Positions 36,329 to 46,702 of a DNA stretch of 64,000 bases are shown here, piece after piece. The stretch is from Sarocladium kiliense (Eukaryota; Ascomycota; Sordariomycetes; Hypocreales; Sarocladiaceae). The notes below the pieces were generated by a model, which made no database searches, was not told the origin of the DNA, and saw only the letters and a list, made by a program, of their open reading frames with translations. The stretch lies in the NCBI GenBank assembly GCA_030734395.1, contig JAUZTG010000042.1, positions 1,488,001 to 1,552,000 on the forward strand, written 5' to 3'. The position numbers and the translations under genes are program-made. Every line of letters begins with the position of its first letter. Position 1 is the first letter of the stretch.

Positions 36329-37666
36329 TCAGGACTCCCTGGCCAAGATCATCTTCTCCCTCTCACTCTGCCTCTTATCGAACTTCTTAGTCGAGTGCTT
36401 CCTCTCATTCTCCTCCCTCCTCTTGATACTCGCCAGCTCCGTCCTCTTGATCTCCCCAGCCTTCTTGATGACCTTCGGTACGTGCCTATGCCTCTTGATT
36501 CTCCTCACCTCAGGCATGTGACCGTAGCGCTCCACTAGAGTATTGTTGTACTCCAGAGCAGCACGCTGTTTTGCGCTCTTCACCCCGCTGCGCTCGTTGG
36601 CACGGGCGCGCCAGAGACGAATGTTACCGTCGTCAGAACCGGAGAGAATGTATTTGTTGTCTGGGGTCCAGCGGGCGGCGGTGACGCGTTGCATACGCTT
36701 GGTGTGGTACACGTCGCGGGAGTGACCACCTTCACGGGTCCAGAGACGGACGGAGCGATCCCAGCCGGCGGAAACAAGTTCCTCACCGGTGGGAGACCAT
36801 TCAACATCCATGACTGCGGCAACGTGATCTTTGAGAACGTTGCTTGCGCGATCGAAGCGCCGCATGTCGAAGAGGTAGACATTGTGATCCTCTGATGCGG
36901 TGGCGAGATTGAAAGCCTCCATTGGTGACCAATTCAGGCGGTTGGTTGCGAATTTGAGAATCACACGGTGAACGGGGGTAGATGTTCGGAGGTCGTAGAT
37001 GACAAGGGAGCGGTCTGTAGAGCAGGAAGCGAGGACTGAGGTCTCGACTTGCGAGAAGGCGACGTTGGTGATTGTGTCAGTGGCGGTGGGCCAGCGGAGG
37101 ACTTCGGGGGCGGAGGATTGACGGTCAAGGTCATAGATGGAGATGACGTCCGAGGCAGCGGCGAAGGCGTTCTTTGAGCGGTGGTGGGAGAGGCTGGTAA
37201 AGGCGCCCTTGCCAATCCACGAGGAGATGGGGGCGGATTCACTGGGTGTGTGGTAAGGATCGAAGAGCTTGATAGTCCTGTCGGCGGCACAGGTGAGGAG
37301 TTTCTTGTCCCTTGTCCACTCCATGTCCTTGACAATATGCTCGTGCGCAGTCGTATGCCACATCTCATCCCTCCCAGTCAACTCCCAAACCTTAACCACA
37401 CCATCACCACTGCCACTGGCGAAGTGATCCAACGAGTTGGGATCCTTTGCCATGGAGTATACACCATCGACATGACCTCTCCCTAGCTGCGCCACGAATG
37501 GCGCAGCATGCATGCGTTCGAGTTTGACTGCATTGAGGGCGCGCTGATACTCGCGAGCACGTTCAAATGGGTGTAGCGCGGGGTCGAGGTTGCGAGGCTT
37601 CTTTGCGGCAGCGGAGCCGGGAGTTTGTGTGTCTGTTGAGGAGCGACTCAGCGCTTTGATCTTCAT
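36329..37666 (-). CDS. SOF1: WD40 protein Sof1 (DCAF13), U3 snoRNP / SSU processome
   Basis: A single uninterrupted frame of 445 aa. It begins with 'MKIKALSRSSTDTQT' and enters a seven-bladed WD40 propeller at about residue 60. Blades end in motifs such as 'GVVKVWEL', 'RTIKLFDP', 'VISIYDL', 'SLVIYDLR', 'NVYLFDMR', 'SVRLWTR' and 'NIRLWRA'. After the propeller comes the Sof1-specific basic tail with 'YGHMPEVRRIKRHRHVPK' and a Lys/Arg/Glu-rich helix to the C-terminus. In yeast, Sof1 is an essential nucleolar factor for early 18S rRNA processing. The length matches the family (489 aa in yeast). It stands head to head with RPB3 across 625 bp. Confidence 0.95.
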   Translation of the reverse strand: MKIKALSRSSTDTQTPGSAAAKKPRNLDPALHPFERAREYQRALNAVKLERMHAAPFVAQLGRGHVDGVYSMAKDPNSLDHFASGSGDGVVKVWELTGRDEMWHTTAHEHIVKDMEWTRDKKLLTCAADRTIKLFDPYHTPSESAPISSWIGKGAFTSLSHHRSKNAFAAASDVISIYDLDRQSSAPEVLRWPTATDTITNVAFSQVETSVLASCSTDRSLVIYDLRTSTPVHRVILKFATNRLNWSPMEAFNLATASEDHNVYLFDMRRFDRASNVLKDHVAAVMDVEWSPTGEELVSAGWDRSVRLWTREGGHSRDVYHTKRMQRVTAARWTPDNKYILSGSDDGNIRLWRARANERSGVKSAKQRAALEYNNTLVERYGHMPEVRRIKRHRHVPKVIKKAGEIKRTELASIKRREENERKHSTKKFDKRQSEREKMILARES

Positions 37667-38291
37667 GGCTGCGAGGCTGGACCTAGCCAGGCGATCACAC
37701 GCAGGAGTGAATGTCGGTCGTGGTGGTTGTTCACACGTTGGTTCAGGATGTGAGGTTAGAGGGGACCTACTTTTTTTTTCGATGGTAGTGGCTTATCGCA
37801 GATGTTGAAGGCAGATAAGCTACATGACTAAGCAGGAGGATGACTTAAAGACAGAGGACGCAGCAGACACCGCGGAGAGGCAGAAGGAGAGTGTGAGGGC
37901 GTGTTGACAAGGTAAAATTCAAACTACATATTATTATTTCTTCAGAAGCAGTCTTTGAATCTTCATTCTTGTTCTAAATAACTGTTGTTTCATATTTCCT
38001 AGGCCTTCCTTGCGCAGATATCAAATACTGGTAGCCTGAACTGTCCTGACTAATTGTGTCACCCCTACCACCTAAGCTAGCGTTTGCGCCGCGCTCAGTT
38101 CAACCTCCAGGCAAAGGGTCGCGACTTTCTTTGAAAGCACCAATCCCTAACCTTCCCTTCAACATCCACCGGCCGACCCGATCCTGTAACATCAGCGCGA
38201 ACACGACGACGGAGAAACTCTCATACAAGGACTTGCTCACTGATTCTCCCCAGAAAAGAGCGTGCGCCGCGAGGCGACTCCTCCCGCCGAC
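37667..38291. promoter_or_regulatory. Divergent promoter region SOF1 / RPB3
   Basis: A 625-bp interval separates the start codons of two divergent housekeeping genes, one for ribosome assembly and one for RNA polymerase II. It must contain both promoters. There is an AT-rich core near 37915-38000. No binding motif could be assigned with confidence. Confidence 0.6.
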
Positions 38292-39443
38292 ATGGATGGC
38301 ATGGATTACGACCCCATGGTCACTGACGGGGATTCTGAGCAGCCCCAGGTGAAGATCTCAGCGGTATGGACGACGATGCTTTGCTCCATGATCTTAACCA
38401 CACGCTGATTTCATGTCCTCATCACAGGCCGATGCCACCAAAGTCGACTTCGAGCTCTCAAGAACGAACCTCTCCTTCGCAAACTCCCTCCGCCGCGTGA
38501 TTCAAGCCGAAGTGCCTACCATCGCCATTGACCTCGTCGAAATCGAGGTCAACAGCTCTGTTCTCGCCGATGAGTTCATCGCCCATCGCCTCGGCCTCAT
38601 TCCCCTCGACTCCAGCAACGTGAACGATCTCAACTACTCACGCGACTGCGACTGCGAGCAATATTGCGAGCAGTGCAGTGTCACTCTCACCCTGCACGCA
38701 CGCTGCACTAGCGATGAAATTATGAAGGTGTATGCCAGGGATCTGCTGCCGGATGGTCAACATAATAGCAAGATTGGGACCCCGGTCATTACAGATGTGG
38801 CTGGCAACGGATGTTTGCTTGCGAAGTTGAGGAAGGGGCAGGAGATCAAACTGTCGTGTATTGCGAAGAAGGGTATTGCAAAGGAACATGCGAAGTGGAT
38901 GCCTACGTCTGCGGTGGGCTTCGAGTACGATCCGCACAACAAGTTGCACCACCTCGACCTGTGGTACGAGAACAACACAGATCCCCAGAAGGAATGGTAA
39001 GAAACCCTGCAAGCAGACACGCCAAGACGGAAACACTAGATGCTGACATTCTCTGCAGGCCCAAGAGTAAATACGCCGACTGGGAAGAGCCCGCTCAAGA
39101 AGGCGAACCTTTCGACTACGACGCCGTACCCAACCGCTTCTACTTCGAGGTAGAGACCTCAGGAAACATGCCACCGGATCTAATCGTTCAGAACGGTATC
39201 CGCACTCTGCAACAGAAGATTGGTGGCCTCCTCAAGGGTCTCGACCCACGCAAGTATGGCGGTGATGAGCCCGCCGACTTCGACGGCCCACGCAGCCCAG
39301 ACATGAACGCGGACGGTGGTACTACACCTTGGGGCGACGCGGGAGGCTACACCACCCCGTATGGAAACCAGTCGGCTTGGGGAGGAGGTGCGACGGCGTA
39401 CGGCAGCGCGACCACGCCGTATGGCCAATCAGGTGGTTGGTAA
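38292..39443 (+). CDS. RPB3: RNA polymerase II subunit Rpb3
   Basis: Exons 38292-38363, 38428-38996 and 39059-39443 encode 341 aa. The first exon of 24 codons supplies 'PQVKISA', matching the start of yeast Rpb3 ('GPQVKIREA'). The alpha-like domain shows 'FANSLRRVIQAEVPTIAIDLVEIEVN' and 'DEFIAHRLGLIPL'. The zinc loop has four cysteines, Cys98, 100, 104 and 107 in 'CDCEQYCEQC'. The fold ends with 'NGIRTLQQKIGGLLKGL'. The C-terminus is a Gly/Tyr/Thr-rich tail, usual in filamentous fungi. With Rpb11 it forms the assembly platform of Pol II. Both introns are short GT-AG introns that join in frame. Confidence 0.96.
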
Positions 39444-39897
39444 AGGTCCGGAAGGCTATGAGTGGCGTTTGGCGGTCTGTTTCTTTTTCGGACATGGGGT
39501 TCGGTATGAAAACCAAAGCATTTGGAAGAGGAGCTGTAAAACAAGTCGAAGAATGACTATTCAAGAATGCGAATCAATAAGCATGAAAATAACCGGCTAT
39601 GGCCTCTCTAGCACTGAAGGTGTGTGAGACGGCTTGGGACAAGGCTCTGTGAACTTGTATACACACCTTGTACAATTCAGATGTATCAAAGAGACACTAA
39701 ATACTCATCATCCGCAATGAAAAAAAAGTCCAACCCAAACGCCGATCGAAGTGATCCAAGGTTGTCCGTCTCTATAAAGCCCCCGTCTATTCGAAGAAAC
39801 GCCACCCAATGCACCTCCGACAAAAGAGATGGCCTCCACATACGCCCCATCGCCCTCCAGCTCCCATACGTGATAAGGCTTGCCAGACTCATGCTGC
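39444..39897. other. Convergent 3' region RPB3 / dicarboxylate carrier
   Basis: A 454-bp interval between two genes that run towards each other. No coding frame is supported. Confidence 0.55.
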
Positions 39898-41045
39898 TTA
39901 GAGGGCTTTTTCGTCGGTGCCTATGACACCCCTGTATGCCTTGCGATGCATCTCCAGGAAGACAAAGGTACATATTGTGTGTCTGTGAATCGGTCAGTAA
40001 GCAAGTCGTTTGGAAGTTGACGGATGTAAACTGACGGTCCCAGCCTGAGGAAACTCGGCAACCACCCCTTGAACATCCACATAATGCCCTCGGCACGGTA
40101 GATGTCGCCGATCATGCCCATGATCCCCTGCTTGTTCGCGGAAGACATAACCCGCGTCTTGATCACATCAATTGGGCTCGTCACCGTTGCAGCGACCAGA
40201 CCAGCTAGGAACGACGCAGAAAAGTGAGTGGTCAGGGTGTCGCCCAACGGCGTCCACTCGAGCAGCATCCTCTTGAATGTGTCGTAACTTGCGAGCTGAC
40301 TGGCGGTCATGGCAGCAGCACGACTACTATTCGGTAACCAGCCCCTTAACCAGCTCATCGCGCCCTCTTCCCTGGCCATACGAATCACACCATCAACCGC
40401 ATGCTTGTATTGTCGCTGCTCAGCAATCGGAAGAGAAGCATCATGCTGCATACGGACATTGACCACATCAGCGAAGTTGCCAGCAATTCCGCCAACGAAG
40501 CCAGAGGAGGCAGCCATGGCTGTGAGAAGCAGAGGCGAGGGCTCATGGCCGGGAGTGGTATAGCGGGACTTGAGGTCCTCGTAGATACCGAATCGGGCGG
40601 TCGAGTATGTGAGTTGGCGGAGGAGGGAGGCGGAGAGACCGGTATAGAGACCGAGGATGCCGTCGTTGCGGACGATTTGGAGGACGGTGCCGGACATGTT
40701 CTTCGGCGCGTCGCCTTGGCGCGTTTGTAATCGGACCTGAGATACCGTTAAATGCTGTCCAGACTTTGGCCATTCCAAAATAAGCGTACCTTGACTGTAA
40801 TATGGTGTCAGCAAATCATATGTTTGAAGGTTGTAATGTTGGAGCTGGAGGTACTCACCAAGATCGAGAGGATGGGTAACGCAAGCTGCCATGCTGCTAG
40901 CACTGCCACCGAACCAGAACGGATACTTGATTGCGACCTGTTTCTCTCTCCTCTTGCCTCTCCTCTCCTCTCTCCTATCCGCCCTCGCCGCAGCCGACAT
41001 CTTGTCCGAAGCCGGCGCAGCGGTTGTAGTTCTCTCAGAGCTCAT
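39898..41045 (-). CDS. DIC1: Mitochondrial dicarboxylate carrier (SLC25 family), four exons including a 5-nt microexon
   Basis: Exons 41045-40859, 40794-40790, 40736-40036 and 39982-39898 total 978 nt, or 325 aa. The three introns are all GT-AG. The protein has the three-fold mitochondrial carrier pattern. Signature 1, 'HPLDLVKVRLQT', appears only after the 5-nt exon TCAAG is included; signature 2 region is 'NFADVVNVRMQ'; signature 3 is 'SPIDVIKTRVM'. The last exon restores the usual end, 'LGPHTICTFVFLEMHRK'. The closest family match is the Dic1 dicarboxylate carrier, which exchanges malate or succinate for phosphate across the inner membrane. Assignment within the carrier family is by resemblance. 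The basic N-terminal 40 residues could be an extension or the start could be the second Met. It diverges from the mitochondrial PheRS gene. Confidence 0.88.
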
Positions 41046-41580
41046 ATCCAGAGCTTTACTTGAGTAACGAATAAGAAAGTCCGGGAGCTGTTTATCTTTC
41101 CGACATTGGTAAGCTGGTCCAATCCATAAAACCGGGCTGGAATTGGAGGTCGTGAACAGAGAAAGTCTGGTGGTGTAGGTAGGTAAGGAGAGTCGCGGAT
41201 CGTGACGTGATTTCTTATCTCGGATTTTTGGAGTCGGCGCTGCTTCTCCGAATTTTTGAAGCTGCAGCTCGGTAGATCGGCTACAGGGGCTGAGGGGGAG
41301 ATGCGGAAGTACCTCTCAGGGGATCCTTCGGAGCAGTTTAGCGGGTGTGGCCTGTGCCACATGGTGGCCCGAGTCACGCTTAGTGGCGGCTTTGGAGCAC
41401 CACAGTCACTGGAGGGCAATGTACCTTGGGTCTTTGGGTCTGGACAACTTTTTGATCATCCGACAACCGTCCGTCAAGCGACTCATCACCTCCGCGCCGC
41501 TCACAGCACCACGCGTATTGTCTCGCGCAAACTCGACCTCAGACGACATGAGAAGGTAGCGGACTCAATTGACTGTCTCA
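41046..41580. promoter_or_regulatory. Divergent promoter between two mitochondrial genes
   Basis: A 535-bp interval between the start codons of the dicarboxylate carrier and mitochondrial PheRS, both encoding mitochondrial proteins. The shared interval could allow joint control. I could not assign a specific factor site. Confidence 0.55.
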
Positions 41581-43101
41581 ATGACCTCCATCGTCACCCT
41601 GCGCCGAGGCGCATTGCGACTCGCCTCAGCTGCCTCAAGAGCCCCCCAGATTCGACGAGGCTTCATATGCACTGCTGTGCGCGCCTACTCACCAGGTAGT
41701 TCCCCTTCAAGACCATTCAGATTAATCATGGGCGCAATTAGTACTGACCGCAGCTTCTCATCACCCTGAACAGCCCCGACGAAGCCTTCCAGCGTCACAG
41801 TTCGTGGCAACACTTACAAGACGCACCCCGACTGGTACAACGTCCCCTCTACTCTCCTCGACGTCACATCACGCACCTTGCACCTACAAAAAGACCATCC
41901 TGTCTATATCACTCGTCAGATCATCGAATCCAACTTTCCCGCCCCGACTTTCAACTACTATAACGATCACCACCCCGTCGTCACAACCCACCAGAACTTC
42001 GACTCTCTCGGCTTCCCAGCCAACCACCCTGGCCGGGCCCTTTCCGATACATACTACATCAATGAATCCACACTGCTTCGAACACATACAAGCGCACATC
42101 AGGCCGACACTTTCAAGAAGAATGAGAGTGACGGATACCTCATCTCGGCGGATGTCTACAGAAGGGATGCTGTTGACCGAACACACTACCCGGCTTTCCA
42201 CCAAATGGAGGGAGCTAGATCCTGGGACAGGGACACTGTTCCCAATGGCGACATCGCGGCAACTGTGATGGCGGATATCGAAAGACTGCCTAAGCACAAT
42301 GTGGTAGTGGAGGACCCAAACCCTCACCACCACGCTGAGCGAAACCCCGTCCAGGATCAACATCACTCAGAAGCAGAGGCTGATGCCATAGCCATGCATC
42401 TCAAGCGGTCGCTTGAACTCATGGTCGTCGATGTGTTTACTCGCGCCAAAGCAGCAGCCATCAAGGCCGACCCAAACTTCAAGGATGAACCACTTAAGAT
42501 GCGCTGGGTTGAAGCTTACTTCCCTTTCACCTCACCTTCCTTCGAGCTGGAGGTCTACTACGGTGGCGACTGGCTCGAGGTTCTCGGCTGCGGTGTTGTC
42601 AAGCAAGATCTCTACATCAACGCCGGCGTACCGCGGAAACTCGGCTGGGCCTTCGGCATTGGCCTTGACCGTATTGCGATGCTGCTCTTCAACATCAACG
42701 ATATCCGACTTTTCTGGTCCCGGGATGAGCGTTTCACATCCCAGTTCACCGGCGTATCCGACAACCTTAACCGTCTTCGCCGCTTTGTTCCTTTCTCCAA
42801 GTATCCACCCTCGCAAAAGGACATCTCATTCTGGATACCATCAACAAGCAACGCCGCTGGAGGCAAAGCTGAGTTCCACGAAAACGATGTGATGGAGCTG
42901 GTCAGGAAGCTGGCTGGTGACCTGGTGGAGGATGTGAGGAAATTTGATGAGTTCACACATCCCAAGAGCGGTAGGAAGAGCAATGCCTACAGGATTGTGT
43001 ACCGTAGCCTGGAGAGGACTTTAAAGAGTGAGGAGGTATTGGCACTGCATGAGAAGGTGCGGAAGGCCATGGTGGACGAGCTTGGAGTTGAGCTCCGCTG
43101 A
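41581..43101 (+). CDS. MSF1: Mitochondrial phenylalanyl-tRNA synthetase
   Basis: Exons 41581-41695 and 41774-43101 encode 480 aa. The first exon is a mitochondrial presequence rich in Arg, Ala and Ser ('MTSIVTLRRGALRLASAASR'). The class II catalytic core follows: 'SVDTxH'-like entry at 'LLRTHTSAHQ', motif 2 around 'AFHQMEGARSW' (from about 179) and motif 3 'GWAFGIGLDRIAML' (329-342). The C-terminal 95 residues form the ferredoxin-fold anticodon-binding domain (FDX-ACB), starting near 'KYPPSQKDISFWIP'. This is the monomeric mitochondrial enzyme, not the cytosolic alpha2beta2 form. It charges mitochondrial tRNA-Phe. The length is normal for the family (469 aa in yeast). Confidence 0.96.
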
Positions 43102-45453
43102 TGTACGATGGAAACGTGATCGACATCGCGAGCCATGCCGGCTGTGTACAGTAGCTGTATTCTATGTGAACGTAAAATGCCATCTAAGGCATCATCCTCA
43201 GAAGCAAGCTCTACACGAAATCCTTTCGAAGGGTGCTGTACCTCCTGGTCTCTCCTTTAGGCAGCCTCCTTGAGCTTTGCGAGACAAGGGCGCTGTTAGA
43301 CATACGCAATCGTCCACTAAACCAGGCGCAGCACCTTTCGGCCTTCTTCAGCCTGTAACGTCTGTTCCATGTCAGCTGTTGTCGTCACCAACATGGCTTG
43401 GGCAGGGGACAGCATTGAACCCTAACCCTATAGATGAGGTAATCAACGCTGCGCCACCTGATTTGTTGTGGTCCGGGCCTGGAGCTGAGCCTTCAGCCAA
43501 GACGCCAGCCAAACGGGGGAGGAGGGCTTTGTGTGGTCAATACGTCACGAGAACAAGCTGGATACGATTAATTTCGCAGGGCTATGACGACAACGCCACC
43601 ATCGTGAGAACAGGGCCATCGCTTTTTAAGACATGGGATTGTGTGAACAGGTGGCGATGATCTGTGTTCGTTTTCGGCTTCGGGCGGAGCGGTGGACGGA
43701 GGGGCCGGCCGTTGGGAATCAGCACAGCCACGGAGGCATCCCGCCACCACCAAGCGGCATACGTCGGTGGCAGCTCAGCAGAACCACGTTTTTCCCTGAA
43801 GGATCCTAGGATTGTAGGGCCGAAATGCAAAACTTTGGTTCCAACAGATGTCATTGACCATTACTGTGCACTTTGCTCGTGTCATGTAAGTGAGCGGCAC
43901 GGGATGCGGAGAAGGGTGTGGTGTAGATGGCCAAGAACTGCCTGCATGTGTATACAGCTTCGACGGACCAACACATGATGGATCCAAGTAATCGTCGGTG
44001 GCCTTCTAGCAAATAGGCACATCGTCTTGTGACTGCCTCGCGCGTACAGAACACCTGAATCATGCCTGGTCGCAGATTTTGTTGAGGAGCAGCCCGGACC
44101 GCAAACGGTTGCTGCTGCGCCTGCAAAGCCGCAAGACGTTGGTCATCTAGACCAGTCGTCCGATGACTGGAATCAACAAGCCTCGAACAAACGGGTACAC
44201 CAGATGGCGTACAGCAGCAAGAGACACTCGGAACCAGCGCTTTAGTAATTGGCATGGGGGAAGCGTCCAGACTTCTGTTAGTCTTGTACAGCCGGGGTGG
44301 TGGGACCTGAATGCTCGGGCACCGTCCGCCGGGGCTCCCATCGCTCTGCTTCGGTGAGAAGGCTTGTGTGGTCTTTGGAACCATGAGACTCTTAGCACTG
44401 CCCGGGGTGAGGCGGCGTGCGCAAGGTTAGATGGTTCACAAGGCCGTTGGGAAAGGGAGGATCTTGGCAGCAAAGTCTGTTTTGCCAGACCTATTGGACA
44501 CAGCCCTCTGGAGTCTCACGATTGCGGCGTTTAGAGTACGAGTTACAAACTGGCAAATAGGGAAGATGCTTCTTGATAGTAGTGTGAATCAGGGATGAAT
44601 GGATGCTGTGGCTTGGGTTGGCTGCATGTTGGCGGTTACAGATCAGGGCAACAGAAGCATGGACACGGTGATAGAACCAGAGAGGACCTATAATGTCAAG
44701 CTTCGATAGGCTGCTGGGTCAAACGGATGCCGTTTGGGGCAGCCGAGACGAAACGCCGACGGAAAGGATGGCAAGCAGAGAAGAGGAGTAAGTAGAGTCA
44801 AAGTTGCACAGCCTCATTTGATGCCGATCGATCGTCTTGGTAATGGAAATGTGGTGAAGCGATGTGTGAGACGAAGGTTAAGCTTAGTCGCCGGAACAGT
44901 GGGAGGGTGGCCTGGGATCTGTCATGGCCATTCTCCGGGCCTGTGACTGGCAGCAGTGCCACCCGCTTTACCGCCTAAAGGACAAGCTCGACTCCACTGT
45001 TGTATAGGGGGCTGTTCGGAGGAGACCTTGGCATACAGTATCTGCCGGTGGATCAGCCACTGCAACTTGGTGGAGAGCCCTGTATGTCCCCTGTCCGTGC
45101 CCCCTTGACTCCCTGAAGTGGCCGCAGCTGCTCGTCACCTGCACCGCACGCGGGGTGTGTCTCCTTCCACCTGCTTCTTCCGGCTGCCTGACTTCAAGTT
45201 GCCTCCCTCCCGCATTCGTCCGCTTCCCTATATCCTCACCACATCCTCCTCTCCGTCGGACTGGCTCCTCTCCTCCTCCTCTTCAACTATCTGCTACCAA
45301 CAAACAACCTCTCTACATGCTCCACGGTCACATCAGCTTGCTTCACCGAGCTCTGCACGACCGACTCGATTCGCCTTGCCACGGTTAGAGTCTACTATAT
45401 ATCTCCAGTCGCCCACCTTCTCGACAATCTCAACCACGCAGTCCATCTTCACC
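43102..45453. other. Intergenic region before calcipressin
   Basis: About 2.35 kb with no supported gene; the longest frame is 177 codons on the minus strand at 43851-44384 and has no domain. The last 400 bp are pyrimidine-rich and are probably promoter and 5' leader of the calcipressin gene. Confidence 0.5.
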
Positions 45454-46227
45454 ATGGAGCCCTCACTCAGTCCCACCACGAGATCCTCGCGATCATCCTC
45501 CGCCTCCAGCCGCAAATCCCCCGGCCTCACCCTCGACCTCTCAAAACTGCCACCGCTCTCCCAACCGACCCCTCCATCCAACACCCTCCTCTTCACCAAC
45601 CTCAACAACATCGATGTCTTCCTCCCCGAGAATCTCCAAACCATTCGCGACCTCATCACACACTCCGCTCCGATCCATGCCTTTGCGCCTCTCAAATCCT
45701 TCCGCCGTATTATCGTATCCTTCTACGACACCGAAGCCGCCATCGCTGTCCGCTCGGTGTGGGATGGTGAGGCTGTCATGGGCGAGCGATTGAAAGTGTA
45801 CTTTGGCCAGCCGACACCGATTGAGACACGCGATCCGCACCTTGCGTTACCCGATGCAGGGAAGCTCTTCTTCATCTCACCACCACCAAGCCCCCCACAC
45901 GGTTGGGAGATGCGCCTTGAGGATGCACCCAACACCCAAGTTCATGCGGAGGACCTCGCCGAGGCGTTGGCTAAGCTGCACCACCGTCCAAACCCAATTG
46001 ACTCTCCTGCCACACCTTCAGATGGGGACATGGCTCTTCCTGGCCGCAGGAGTCGGAGCTCGACGCTGGTGTTCCAGCCGTCCAAGGATGAAGGAGATGC
46101 CGGCATGCCAGCCGTCGTGGTAGAAGATATGACGGATGAGCCAGAAAGCCCGAGCCCCATGGGTGGCGAGAAGCCCATTCTGGCGCATACTGCGCGTCCC
46201 CCCGTGGAGCTGATGAGTGATGCTTGA
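45454..46227 (+). CDS. Calcipressin (RCAN family), calcineurin regulator
   Basis: An intronless frame of 257 aa from the ATG at 45454; the frame continues upstream as pyrimidine-rich leader sequence. An RRM-like domain spans about residues 40-125 ('NTLLFTNLNNIDVF' to 'ERLKVYFGQPTP'). It is followed by the family signature 'LFFISPPPSPPHGWEMR', the Ser-Pro motif that Mck1/GSK3-type kinases phosphorylate. Near the C-terminus 'PAVVVE' fits the PxIxIT calcineurin-docking motif. Calcipressins (yeast Rcn1, human RCAN1) bind calcineurin and both inhibit and assist it in calcium signalling. The gene is convergent with the oxygenase at 46.7-48.3 kb. Confidence 0.92.
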   Translation: MEPSLSPTTRSSRSSSASSRKSPGLTLDLSKLPPLSQPTPPSNTLLFTNLNNIDVFLPENLQTIRDLITHSAPIHAFAPLKSFRRIIVSFYDTEAAIAVRSVWDGEAVMGERLKVYFGQPTPIETRDPHLALPDAGKLFFISPPPSPPHGWEMRLEDAPNTQVHAEDLAEALAKLHHRPNPIDSPATPSDGDMALPGRRSRSSTLVFQPSKDEGDAGMPAVVVEDMTDEPESPSPMGGEKPILAHTARPPVELMSDA

Positions 46228-46702
46228 ACGGCATAAACGCATGAGGCATGGGGGCAGGAGTCTCCACAACCCAGAGGGAACGTGGAGACGGGCCTATCTG
46301 GGTCCATACATCAAGTTTGACATTCACAGGGCGTTCAGGAATGGGGGCTTTGATCGACGAGTCAGCCAGCATCGGGTTCTCATCAGTGTGTGTTTCAGGA
46401 GTTATAAGTTGTTTCGAAGCCGATAAGAATAGGCTCATCAGGATTTAGAGAACTTCACTATAGGAAACAGGACGCGGTTTGGTATAACCCATCAGCGTTC
46501 CTCTTTTTTTTTCTGTACGTTAGAGGTGCATAATTTCATCATGCACGGCAGCTGCCCGGACAAAAGCAATACACATTAAGCCAACGCTGCGGGATCCGTA
46601 CTACCATCTGGAACAATGCGTGCTACACCCTGAGTCAAAGTTGACCATATATTGATCGGACATTTCAGAGCTTCTAGCGATAATCTGTACCAGTCCATCC
46701 CG
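46228..46702. other. Convergent 3' region calcipressin / mpaB-like oxygenase
   Basis: A 475-bp interval with a T-run and no supported gene. Confidence 0.5.

Noticed and set aside
43431..43442. A CCCTAACCCTA motif resembling a telomere repeat
   Set aside because: It occurs once only and is not tandem, so it is most likely chance.
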